NCBI RefSeq assembly: GCF_000276665.1
Contig: NW_004955429.1
Coordinates: 4,207,213-4,271,212, forward strand
From: Chinchilla lanigera
Taxonomy: Eukaryota > Chordata > Mammalia > Rodentia > Chinchillidae
Direction: 5' to 3'
DNA: 64,000 nucleotides
The notes under the pieces: model-generated
What the model was told of the DNA's origin: nothing
Seen by the model: only the letters and a program-made list of their open reading frames with translations
The model's database searches: none
Made by a program: the position numbers and the translations under genes
Part shown: one piece after another, positions 25,661 to 35,529 of the stretch
How positions within the stretch are numbered: the stretch's first letter is position 1
How the letters are laid out: the number at the start of each line of letters is the position of its first letter

Positions 25661-26194
25661 TAGAGCATACATCTGTGATGTTTAATCAGAGCAGAGAGTA
25701 GTAAAGGATTTTCATGGTGGGAGGAATGAACTCAGAAGACCAAGTGATGGTGCCGCCAGTGGAACAGGAAATGGAGTGGGTAGTGAGTGTGGTCAGGCAG
25801 GAGAGCTAAAAATGCTTGGATGATTTCCCTGGGGCCAGGTACACAGCAGAGTTGTCAGATGGCCTACACTGTGCCAGCCAGGGCTCTCCTGGGGTCTGGA
25901 GGCTTTACAAGCACTGCTGTGGGTTAGAGACCATAGCAGGCCCAGGAATATAAGAGTGGGAGCCAGAGCTACTCTATACCAATTCAGTAGTCCCACTGGC
26001 CAGTTATGCTGACAGAAGCAGAGCACATGCGATGCTTTTCAAGTATGCAGATGACGTACACCATTTAGCCATCCATCTGCAAACACGTATGATAGCTACT
26101 CATCTCTAGAGCTTTGAACAGTGGTGCGGTGCTCTGTCTCACAAGGAGACAAACTGATGATCGAGGCTGGAGTTCAGAAAGTCAGGCAGTGTGT
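25661..26194. other. Unannotated intron sequence
   Basis: No feature recognised. Confidence 0.4.
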
Positions 26195-27530
26195 GGGCTT
26201 GGGCACTGAAATCAGCAATGAATAAGATAAAAGTCTCTGTCGGAAGGAGCTAACATTTCAGTGATAGGAGATAAGACAGAAAAGAGTCCCCTGCAATGGT
26301 AATACATGAAGGAGAGGAAAGTTGGATGAAGAGGAAAGAAGAGATGGGGGAAGGAGGGAGGTCTTTTTATATTTGTGGTCACAGAAGGCCTCTTCTTAGA
26401 GGCGACATGAAATGAAGACTTGAAAGAAGTGGAGGACAAGTGGCGGCCATCTAAAGGAAGAGCATTGTAGGCAAAGGAAACAAGAGGTGCAAACTCATGA
26501 ACCAGAAACACGCTTCGCAAGTTCGAGGGTTCACAAGGAGAACAAGGGCCCAAGCAGAGTGTGGGAGGAAGAGCGTGCCAGGGATCCTCATCAGAAAGAT
26601 GACCAGGACTGTGGATTTGACTCACAGTGAAATGAGACGCCCTTGAAAAGTTCTGAGCAGGAAGCTGCCATGACGAGGTACATGTGTATTTTATTAGTAT
26701 ATATTTGTGACACATAATGAATACATTCAGCATGGGAACTTGGCAGATATAAAAATCACATTTTAATCCTTTTACTTCCTCTCACCCATCCCTAGCTCCC
26801 CTTCCCATCTCTAAAACGTCTATCTCCCTGTTTCCTATCGCTTACCATTTATTTTACTTTTTCTTAATACTTCCTCAGTCTGGAAATAATTAGCCTTCTG
26901 TATCTGATTTATTTCACTTAGTATGTGGTCTCAAAGTGCATCCATTTCCTACAGATGACTCAAGTGTATCCTTTATGGTTGAATAGTACTCCACTTGTGT
27001 TTATATTACCACATTTTCTTTATCCAGTGGTCTGTTGATGGACATATAGACTGCTTTCAAGATTTAGTTATTGTGAGTTGTGCTCCTACAAATCTGGCTC
27101 TGTGGGTATCATTGTAATATAGTGTCTTGAACTCTTTCAGGGAGATGCCCAGAAGATGTATAGCTGGGTCACATGGAATTTCTACTTTTAGTGTTTTGAG
27201 AAAGCTCCGTGCTGAAGTTGTATTGAAGTATTTTCACAGAAGTTGTATTAGTTTACATTCCCATCAACAATGCAAAATGGTTCTTTTTTTCCCCTGCAAC
27301 CTCACCAGCATTTGTTGTTGTTCTTAATGGTAGCAATTCTTTCTGGACTAAGAATTTCAGTATTGTCTTTTCATTTGCATTTCTCTAATGTGTATGTGAA
27401 AAGGAGCACTCCAGCTGTGACAGTGGAAGAAGGGGGCCAGGTTTAGCAGCTACTGCAATAGTCCAGAGGGAGAGGAGGGTGACATGGACCAGGATGTGGG
27501 TGAAGAGATGATAGCAGTGGAGTAGTCTTG
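26195..27530 (+). mobile_element. Old interspersed repeat, split by an L1 insertion
   Basis: 26195-26678 follows the order of a familiar ancient mammalian non-coding repeat: an 'aatgaataagata...aaggagctaacattt' start, 'cagaaggcctcttcttagagg', 'ggaagagcattgtaggcaaa', 'agaggtgcaaa'. The same element resumes at about 27403 with gagcactccagctgtgacag and gctactgcaatagtccagag. The middle (26680-27402) is antisense L1. I cannot name the family with certainty; the copy at 47650-48870 looks like the same family. Confidence 0.65.
26680..27402 (-). mobile_element. L1 3'-region fragment
   Basis: Reads as the complement of the L1 ORF2 end/3' region: ttgaatagtactccacttgt, acattttctttatccagtgg, ctgttgatggacatatagac, acattcccatcaacaatgca and tttgcatttctctaatgtg. 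Badly decayed, no ORF. Confidence 0.88.
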
Positions 27531-27590
27531 CTTATAGTTTGAAGTAATTTTCCATGAAAAGGCCCATAACTAAAATAGTCTTATTCACAG

Positions 27591-27697
27591 ACTATGGACA
27601 ATTGGCCAGGATATGAGTTGAATTTATTCACATACCCACAGCACTGTTATGATGATTTGGAATACGTACTCATACCTCATGGCATCATTGTGGACTG
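27591..27697 (+). CDS. PRTFDC1: PRTFDC1 exon 2 (107 bp)
   Basis: Acceptor ttattcacag and donor GTGAGT bound exactly 107 bp, the length of HPRT-family exon 2. Phase-0 translation gives 35 codons: T-M-D-N-W-P-G-Y-E-L-N-L-F, then TYPQHCYDDLEYVLIPHG and IIVD. This is the N-terminal strand/loop region of the phosphoribosyltransferase fold. It is open internally. Differences from human include I to T at the first codon, D to N before W, D to E after GY, and YYG to CYD. The last two bases are TG where the family has AG, so the codon completed by exon 3 becomes TGA. Splice sites look intact. Confidence 0.93.
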
Positions 27698-27968
27698 GTG
27701 AGTGTTATTTTCTTCATTGATTTTGGTCCTGCTCTGGGCTGGCCCGCCTTTTTATGAATCCTATAATGTTTTTGAGACCTTATTTCTAAGTCCCTTTTTT
27801 AGTGGTAAAACAAACTTTCATTGGAGAACAAATTTAGAATACAATGAATTTATGCTTTAGCTAAATAGTGTATGTGGACATTTGTCCAAGGGGAATGGTA
27901 AGAAGGGTATACATATGTAAGACAGCATAATGACTCACAACAACAGCATCCTATTCAAAAGAATGACA

Positions 27969-28057
27969 GTGGGGGATTTAGGTCAGCAGCACAGCGCCTG
28001 CCTGGCAAGCGCAAGGTCATGAGTTCAATTCCTGGTACCGGAACGAAAAAAAAAAAA
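27969..28057 (+). mobile_element. ID-like SINE
   Basis: gtgggggatttaggtcagca, cctgcctggcaagcgcaagg, gagttcaattcctggtaccg and an A tail. aatgac occurs on both sides as a likely target duplication. Confidence 0.92.
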
Positions 28058-29390
28058 GGAATGACCATGGGGACTGAGAAAGTATTACTTTTCACCCAGA
28101 AATCTTTATCCCCTGCTATCTACAGTTCACAGACAGAGCTACTCAGGGAAATTCAGGAGGTGATCTATATAGGATGGACATACCCTCCCAATCTTGACTT
28201 TTCCTCTTTCATTTCATTTCTCTTTGGACCAAGTAATGAGTCACAGTTCAGCCACTCTGCTTACAATTGTGTTTTCTGACCAGTGGTAATGTTTTTGGAA
28301 TAACAATATCTGTAGTTTTAAACTATCAGCAGAGAACTATTTCTAGTTCTTTCCTGCCTGTCTACCCAGACCATTCTCTGGCTTCTTCGTAGCCAGTTGT
28401 CTTCTCCAAGGATAATATTTTCTTTGTTGTTGTAAGCTTCAAGTCACTTCAGCCTACTCTTTATTTTCAAAGCTACAATTAATTCAGCCCACCAGAAGCG
28501 TCAGAACTTATAGGTCATGCCCCTTTGACAAAACTTAGTGCCAAGACTGTTCATGTGCTTCAGTTATTGGTCAAACGTCAAACACTTAAGTCTCCACATT
28601 CTATGGAAAGCAAACTTTCCAGTGTTTACAACACACCTCTGGAATCCTAGCGATTTTTCAGAGGTTCATAACTCCAAGTGGGGAAAGCAGTGAGGAGCAG
28701 CACCAAGTTGAGACTTGGGGCTCTCACACCAACCCTTTCCTCCAGCCATTGTACTTTTACCTCTATAGTTTTATAATGTTATATTCTTCTGAGTTAAAAC
28801 TTAACTTTATGAACTAAGTCTTCTGAGCAAAATAAAGTCTGATATTCAATGGTCACCTTCCCAGGATATTATTTTTTCATCCACCAGTAAACAAAAGGAA
28901 TTGTCATTCTTTCATCTGAATTGTTAAGATTGTCCATTGCCTGAGACTAATGTTTGTTTTCTCAATATATAGTATATTATTGCCATAAGTTCTAGTTTGG
29001 GGTTTTTCATAGTCTAAGGTAGCCTTCCCATGGACTGAAAGTATGACACTAGTCAGAGGGGGAAAGTTCCATGACCAAACAAACTTGGGAAATTTTGCAT
29101 TTCCGATATTGCTCGGTCTCCCAGTTGGCAATTCAAAATGAACATTAGCGTCATATTAAAGATGTGGAAATTCTAGCAAAAAAAGAAAAGAAACTTGTTC
29201 AATTTTAAGCCAACTTCTTGTGCAGAGAGAGACTGTGTTACCTCTTAATAATTCTGAGGTTTATCTTCATACCAGTTAGGGAGGTGTCAAACCCTAGTTT
29301 AAACAAATTCTTAATTTTTCTTACTTGAATTTTATGATTTTAGTTAATTGCACCCTTATATGAAATATTGTTGAGTTCTGGGTAAAGTGA

Positions 29391-29483
29391 CCAGAGACCT
29401 TTTCCTCTTTTTTTTTTTTTTTTTTTTTTGGTATGGAAATCGAACTCAGGACCTTGTGCTTTCCAGGCAGGCAGAGACCTTTT
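29391..29483 (-). mobile_element. 5'-truncated ID-like SINE with target duplication
   Basis: Long T tail, tatggaaatcgaactcagga and ttccaggcaggcag, where the element stops before its head. The flanks share cagagacctttt (about 29392-29403 and 29472-29483). Confidence 0.85.
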
Positions 29484-29861
29484 TCTTGTATAAGAAAATC
29501 ACCTAGTGAATTTTTTAGAGTACATATTATATCTAGAAATCCTGAATCAGTAGTTTGGGGATGTAATTTCACACTACAAAGTTCACCTATTTTATGTTAG
29601 TGAATAATTCAATGACTTCAGTAAATTCAGCCATCTCTGCCTTCAAATTTTACAACATATCCATCATCCCCAAAAGTTTGTTTGCAGTCAATCCTGGTAG
29701 CCACCCCTTATGACAATCACTAATTTGCTCTTTTTTTCCTATAAATTTACTTTTCTGGGCATTTCATTTACATAAATTATATGATACCTAATTATTGATC
29801 CATCAATTGATAGACATTTGGATTTCTAATTTTGTCTATTGTGAATAAAGTGTGTGTGAAC

Positions 29862-30080
29862 TTTCATGTATGAAAGGGATGAAAAAGAAAAAACCAAGAA
29901 AAGAAGGAAAAAATGGAAACAAACCTTTTGTAAATGTGGAAGAGGGGTTAAAGAGAGGGTGGAGGAATGGAGAAAAAAGAAGATTCAAGATGTATCATGT
30001 ACATATACAAATTCTCTGTGATGAGTGTGATCATTATGTATATTGCAAACATACCAATAAACTTAATTAATTAAAAAAAG
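29862..30080 (+). mobile_element. Probable L1 3'-end insertion inside an older L1
   Basis: A purine-rich stretch followed by atacaaattctctgtgatga, tgtatattgcaaacatacca, aataaacttaattaatt and an A-rich end resembles a rodent L1 3' UTR in + orientation, opposite to its host L1. Confidence 0.55.
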
Positions 30081-30859
30081 TCTTGCCTTTCACAAAATTT
30101 TAAAAAATGCCTTTGTGTGGACTTATCTTTTCATCTCTTGTGGATGGATTACTTGGAGTGGAATTTGGGGTTTTTTGGTCCCTTTAATAAACTGCAAATT
30201 ATTTTGTACAGCAACTGCACTGTTCTCTGTTCCCAATAGTAATCTCCTTTGAAGAGATGTCTATTCAAGTTTTTAGCCAATTTTAAAAATTTGGCTGTCT
30301 TGTTGAATTGCAAGAGGTCTTTATATATTTTGGAGACAAGTCTTTTATCAAATATATGACTTAAAAATATTTTCTATCAGTCTGTGGCTTGTCTTTGCAT
30401 TTTCATGTTTGTATCTTTTGAAGAGAGAGGGCTTACTTGTATGTTTTGAGAAGAATGCATATTCTGTGGTTGTTGGATGAAGTATTCCATAACTGTCAGT
30501 AGGATCCATTTGGTTGAGAGTGCTGCTGTGCTCAGTGGATTGAGTTTGACAGTTGGATCTGTAAATTACTCTTAGAATGGGTCTTGAGGTCTCCAGATAC
30601 AAGAGTGGGTTTTTCTGTTTCTCTTTATTGTTCTATCAGCCCTTCACACTGTATTGTTAGGAACATAAACATTAGATGGTAATGTCTTCTTGGATAATTG
30701 ACCTCTTTATTATTACTTAATACCCTTCATTTTCCCTGATAATTCTTGCTCTGAAGTCTACCTCACCAGAAATTAACATAGCTCTTCCAGCTTTCTTCTG
30801 ATTAGCATTTGCATAGCTCGTCTTTTTCTATTTTTTAACACTGAGTCCTCTGTGTTCTT

Positions 30860-30961
30860 TTTTTTTTTTTTTTTTGGTTTTTCTCCGGTACCGGGAACCG
30901 AACTCATGACCTTGCGCTTGCCAGGCAGGCGCTTTGCCACTGAGCTAAATCCCCAGCCCCT
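30860..30961 (-). mobile_element. ID-like SINE flanked by a 75-bp duplication
   Basis: T tail, tctccggtaccgggaaccga, cttgccaggcaggcgctttg, gagctaaatccccagcccc: a near-consensus copy. The host L1 sequence at 30785-30859 is repeated at 30962-31036 with three transitions. Confidence 0.95.
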
Positions 30962-31330
30962 TTCCAGCTTTCTTCTGATTAGCACTTGCATAGCTCATCT
31001 TTTTCTATTTTTTAACATTGAGTCCTCTGTGTTCTTAAAGTGAATTTTTTGTAAACAGCATATAGTTGGGTCTTTTTTTTAATCAACCCTGATACTCTTT
31101 GTCTTTTAATTGATATTTAATTGGCATTTATTAATTGGCTAATGGTATTTAGACAGTTAACATGTAAAGTGATTATTGCTGTAATAAGTTTAATATCTTT
31201 TACTTTTGAAGCTATTTTCTGTTTGTCACTGTAATTCTTTCTCTTTCTCCCTTTTCCCTTTCTCCCATTCTTGCTTCTCTCCTTGTTTCCCTCCCCACCC
31301 CTCCTCTCACCTTTCACTTTGTAAAATATG

Positions 31331-32410
31331 TCTCCCCTACAATGCTTGTCCTCTGATGACTGAGTAGTTTATTTTTCTTGTTTTTATTTATTTCCTAAGT
31401 TTGGTTTTCTCATTTTTATTGGAGGCCATAGGGGAGGCAACCTCCTCCCTGTCAGTGGAGGTGTTCACTTTTTCTACACCCACTCCGAGCTGGAACCTGG
31501 AGAGTCCTGGGACTGGCTAGGCACATAAGGCATGCTTCTGTCATTTTGGAGGGGCACTGGTAGTTAGTTGTAGGGATCTTTCTGATGAAGGACCTGAAGG
31601 AGGATAGAGTTGTAGAGAGGGTCCCAAAGGTCTGCACTGGTTCCTGGCCAAGACATTCTTGAGTAAAGTGGCAAGTCTCACAGCCATCTTGGCCTCCTTG
31701 TTTTTATTTTTAAGCCTTACTATGATCTACCCATGAATTTGAAAAACATAGTGTTCAGCCCATAGTTGGTTTGAAATGGTGGTCAAGCATTTTGAGACAG
31801 TACTTTCCACTCTCTGCTGATAGATGTGTGCATGGGACAGGAAGCATATTCAAATTTCCAATTAATCTCTTTCAAGTCTTCTCTGATTTTACTTTCCCCT
31901 GGCCTCTTATGTCTATTCTGTGCATGCAGAGAGCCTCTATCATCCAGAGATGTGTGGGTGGCTTGCACCCACTCTAATTTTGCTATATAGGTGGACAGCC
32001 ACTGCTCAACTTGAGATATAGGGGGAATTTTTTGTGTACCATTGCCCTATGACCCTCCAACCCTCTTAAACTCCCTATAATATCCTGACTAATCTGCCAG
32101 TTCATTGTTCAGATGGGATTGCAACTTTGAGGACAATGGAGTCATGTTACTGAGATGGCCAGGTTAGTTTACAAGGTTCCCAACAGGTGACTTCCCTCTG
32201 GCCGTACCGCACACTGGCTGAGCTACATGATACAAAAACAGAGTTAAGGGTAAGGAATGATGAATGCATCCCCAAGCAAGAATGTCACAGACTTATGCTA
32301 CATTTATCCAGTGTTCTGTATTTTCAGAATAAATATTTTCTTAGTTTATTGTACCCCTTTGGTTGATTTCCAGAGCTGGAGATGGCTGGTTTTGATAGTT
32401 TTGTCCAGCT
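31331..32410. other. Intron 2 sequence, possibly old L1 or LTR material
   Basis: Low-complexity lead-in, then moderate-complexity DNA without recognisable domain or splice structure. It could be the 5' part of the preceding antisense L1, but I cannot show it. Confidence 0.35.
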
Positions 32411-32413
32411 GGG

Positions 32414-32443
32414 TTTGTGTGTGTGTGTGTGTGTGTGTGTGTA
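32414..32443. repeat. (GT)n microsatellite
   Basis: Uninterrupted GT run after gctgggttt. Confidence 0.97.
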
Positions 32444-32515
32444 GAAAATGAATTGACCCACTTATTCTGTCATGTAGTAACAAACGTCCCTTTTTAAGGA
32501 GGAAGCCATGTATTC

Positions 32516-32612
32516 TTTTTTTTTTTGTTTTTTTCCTGTAGTGGGAATCGAATTCATGACCTCGTGCTTGCCAGGCAGGCACTGTGCTGCTGAACTAAAT
32601 CCCCAGCCCCAA
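32516..32612 (-). mobile_element. ID-like SINE
   Basis: T tail, cctgtagtgggaatcgaatt, cgtgcttgccaggcaggcac and gaactaaatccccagcccc. tattctt flanks both sides. Confidence 0.92.
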
Positions 32613-33501
32613 TATTCTTGATACACATTTTTCTGCTGATCATATTTTGAGAAATATTGCCTGAAACCATGGTTACTCTTCTGCATGTACATGTGTATAT
32701 GCATATGGGCACACATATATAAAACACAGTACTGTGTAATATATATAATTTGGTTTATCTGTTTTAATCTAATTCTATCTCAGGTGGCAATGAGGACCTT
32801 TTTTTAAAAGTCTGCACTTTAGATCCTGCCTCCATTTAAGGTATTAATGTTCTCTGGCACATGGACAATGGACTTACAGACACAAAACAATTAAGAACAA
32901 ATACAAGGGCAGTGCAAGATCTGAGGCTGCTGCTCATTGCAGAGCCCCAGGGGGCCTGCTTCCATTGTTTTTCATGGGAACACTGCTCCCTGAAACTGTA
33001 CTCTGGAGCACCTCTTACATAGGCAATGTGTGTGCTATGTTTGTTGAGGTTAAGATGCACAGTTCTTTTAACAGTTAAAATAGGTTTGACATTTCCTCCA
33101 GTCTCCTGTAATATTCAGTGAGTGAGTCATTCTCCATTTCTTTTTTCTCTGCAATAAAGAGAACATATCACTGAATACCATCATAACACTGTTATGGTTA
33201 ACAACTGAGCACTGTAGTGATAAAATAATAGCTAGCGTGTATAACCTCTGACACTGTACTTTACGCCTTGATTTTTATGACACAGGAACAAGATTGTACC
33301 ACGGATAATGTGACTAGAAGCATGTTTTAAACATGCTGTTTCCAAACTTAAATTTTTTCTACATGAAGGTTTCTGATTCCCAAGCTTATTTCTGCATTTC
33401 CCTGATTAATGAATGTGTACAAAACATCCTGCATTTTAATTAAAGGAATGAAAGTACTCAGAAGTAGTTGTTCTTTAATGTATTCTTTATTCTTCTTTCA
33501 G

Positions 33502-33685
33502 AATTGAGTGGCTGGCTAAGGACATTATGAAAGACATAGGATATTGTGACAGTTTGATCCCATGTGTGCTTAAAGGAGGTTACAAATTCTGTGTTCATCT
33601 TATAGAGCACCTTAAGAACATCAGCCAGAATCCAGATAGATGTGTCTCTATGAAGGTTAATTTCATCAGACTAAAGAGTTATCAG
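33502..33685 (+). CDS. PRTFDC1: PRTFDC1 exon 3 (184 bp)
   Basis: A strong polypyrimidine tract and AG precede exactly 184 bp, the length of HPRT-family exon 3. After the split codon, 61 codons are open: I-E-W-L-A-K-D-I-M-K-D-I-G-Y, then CVLKGGYKF, HLKNIS, SMKVNFIRLKSY and Q. The PPi-binding loop L-K-G-G is kept. Changes at family-invariant places include ERLA to EWLA (HPRT R48 position), ADL to VHL, ISRN to ISQN, and VDFIRLKSY to VNFIRLKSY. The donor, CAG|gtcaat, has poor bases at +3 to +6 and runs straight into a 31-bp tandem duplication. Because the codon shared with exon 2 is TGA, this exon is probably not translated in frame. Confidence 0.93.
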
Positions 33686-33686
33686 G

Positions 33687-33748
33687 TCAATTATTACATG
33701 TTTCATTACATGTTTATTCAATTATTACATGTTCCATTACATGTTTTA
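33687..33748 (+). repeat. 31-bp tandem duplication abutting the exon 3 donor
   Basis: tcaattattacatgtttcat at 33687 recurs at 33718 as tcaattattacatgttccat. The two 31-bp units differ by one base in that part and diverge slightly at the end. The first unit starts at donor base +2. Confidence 0.9.
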
Positions 33749-34489
33749 TTGCAAGATGTTTAGCACAAACAATACCTTAGTCTAAAAGAACTAATAAACT
33801 CGAGAAAATTACAAATGTAAATTTAATGAAATTGAAATGAAAATGAAAGAGTAATTTGTTTTTAATTTGCAAGAATGGTAGAACCTGCTGTAAGAATTCA
33901 AATACTATTCTTTGGGGGAGGGAAAATAAAACCTTTCTCACATATATAGAATCACTCATAAGGAACGGTTTATGTATTCTTCTACAGTGATAAGGCTAAG
34001 TGGGTATTTCCTGGTGCCCAGCCTCACAACTGGTCAGCGTTTAGAAGGACCAGTGAGCACCAATGTGCTTCTTCCCTGGGGCTCCCCCTTGGCCCTCGAG
34101 ACCTATAGAAGTGTTTGGCCCAGAGAGGAAACTTTGTACTTGTGTCTCTGCAGTCATGGCCTGGAGTTAAAGAGGGGAAGCCTGTAGGGCAGCACAAGTG
34201 TGAGGAGACCAGACCAGGGAACGCCCAACAGAAGTTCTCTCCACCAGTTTATGGTGGGATTTTTGTGGCTACCCCTGGGTGGAATTGGTAGGGATTATTC
34301 TCCAAAACCATCCCTGTAGTCTTCTCTTCTTCTTTCTCTGATGTTCACTTTTGCAATACTTTCTGATTCAATGGATACTATATTTATTGATTGAGGAACT
34401 CTTGGGAGCAAAACTATGAAAATATTTTCATTGAGAAAATAGTCTGACATATTGGGATGCATCAATCACTCTTCAAATTGACTTTGCAG
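33749..34489. other. Unannotated intron 3 sequence
   Basis: No exon or repeat recognised. Confidence 0.4.
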
Positions 34490-34980
34490 TGGTATATAAC
34501 AAAATCACCACAAACTTATTGGCACAAACCAACACAGGTTTATTCTCTTACAGGTTTTGTGGGTCAGAAATCTGGGTGTGGTAGGGGGATGGTTCCCTGC
34601 TCACAGTCTTACTAGCTTACATCAGATATGGTAGTTTGGGTTTTGATCAAGTGAGATTTGGGATCTTTTTTCAAGACCCCTGATTATTGTCAGAAATGGG
34701 TTCCCATTTCCTTGCTGACTGTAGGCTGCAGACCTCTCTCTGTTCCTAGAAGATGCTTCGGGACTTTGTCTTGTGAACTTTCTGGATGCAGTTTACAACC
34801 TGGTTACAGTAGCTTTTGCCTCTTTAGACCTCCTGGGAAATTGTGTGGGAAGGGCCCCGCCCTACTTTACAGCTCAGCTGATTAGGTCATGTTTACCCAT
34901 GATAATCTACCTTTTCATGAACTCAAAGTCAACTAACCAGTGACCTATCTGGGGGATGAATTCCAACCATCATACCAGCT
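34490..34980 (-). mobile_element. MLT1/MST-like MaLR LTR relic
   Basis: Typical antisense order: ccacaaacttattggcacaa, acacaggtttattctcttac, gtgggtcagaaatctgggtg, cagctgattaggtcatg, then gggggatgaattccaaccat. Old and without internal genes. Confidence 0.7.
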
Positions 34981-35375
34981 TTCCTCCCACTCCAGTAGCG
35001 AGGATTATTCAGGACATATGCACCAAAGGTGCCACTCTTGAGGACTACCCTAGAATTCTACCCTCTACACGCTTCATGTGACCCTGTTTGAGTTGTCTCA
35101 GGTTTAGAGTAGTTGTAAATTAGTTCTCATATCTTAAAATACTCTATTTCTTGATGTGCTCTCAAGCTAGGTTAAAACTGCTTTTTGTAGACACCTTCAC
35201 CCTAACTTAGGGTTTTCATCTTCTCTTGGAAATGTTTTCCTTCCTTAGGTTCCCATCATGCTGGATTGGTTAGCTGTACTTCTTTCTTAGAAGATTTTGC
35301 ACATTCACTTAACCCTGATCCTCACTGAATTTGTCACTGATGAACTGCTCTTTAAAAAACTTTTAAGAAAGAAGG

Positions 35376-35420
35376 GAGAAGTAAAAAAAAAAAAAAAGAG
35401 AGAGAGAGAGCGAGAAAAGA
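35376..35420. repeat. A-rich / (GA)n tract
   Basis: Poly-A followed by agagagagagagag and further purine-rich DNA. Confidence 0.9.
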
Positions 35421-35529
35421 AGGAAGAAATGGAAATAAAGTTTTATAAAAGGGAGAGGGGAGGAAAGTGTGAAGGGAAGATAGAGGAAGGGGGAAAAAAA
35501 GAAAACATAGAAATAAAAACCTTTTAAAA

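Larger units (their letters stand above)
20340..27590 (+). other. PRTFDC1: PRTFDC1 intron 1
   Basis: About 7.25 kb between exon 1 and exon 2. It begins with the 3' half of the CpG island, then holds ID-like SINEs, MIRs and an L1 nested in an older repeat. No additional exon was recognised. The stretches 21470-22924, 23131-24054 and 24160-25134 show no repeat or gene that I can name. Confidence 0.8.
29600..31330 (-). mobile_element. L1 relic (antisense), interrupted twice
   Basis: Antisense L1 3' region and ORF2: agtttttagccaattttaaa, gtctttatatattttggaga, gaatgcatattctgtggttg, ggtcttgaggtctccagata, gaagtctacctcaccagaaa, acagcatatagttgggtc. It is interrupted by a separate + strand segment near 29862-30080 and by an ID SINE at 30860. 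No open frame. Confidence 0.85.
27698..33501 (+). other. PRTFDC1: PRTFDC1 intron 2
   Basis: About 5.8 kb, made largely of antisense L1 sequence and ID-like SINEs. I see nothing nameable in 28058-29390 or 32620-33450. No extra exon was seen. Confidence 0.8.

Noticed and set aside
26212..26733. 173-codon minus-strand open frame
   Set aside because: It overlaps an ancient interspersed repeat and the edge of an L1, and the translation has no known motif.
33502..33685. Possibility that exon 3 belongs to HPRT1 or an HPRT1 processed pseudogene
   Set aside because: Introns are present and the diagnostic residues (KDIMKDIGY, HLKNIS, SMKV) are those of PRTFDC1.
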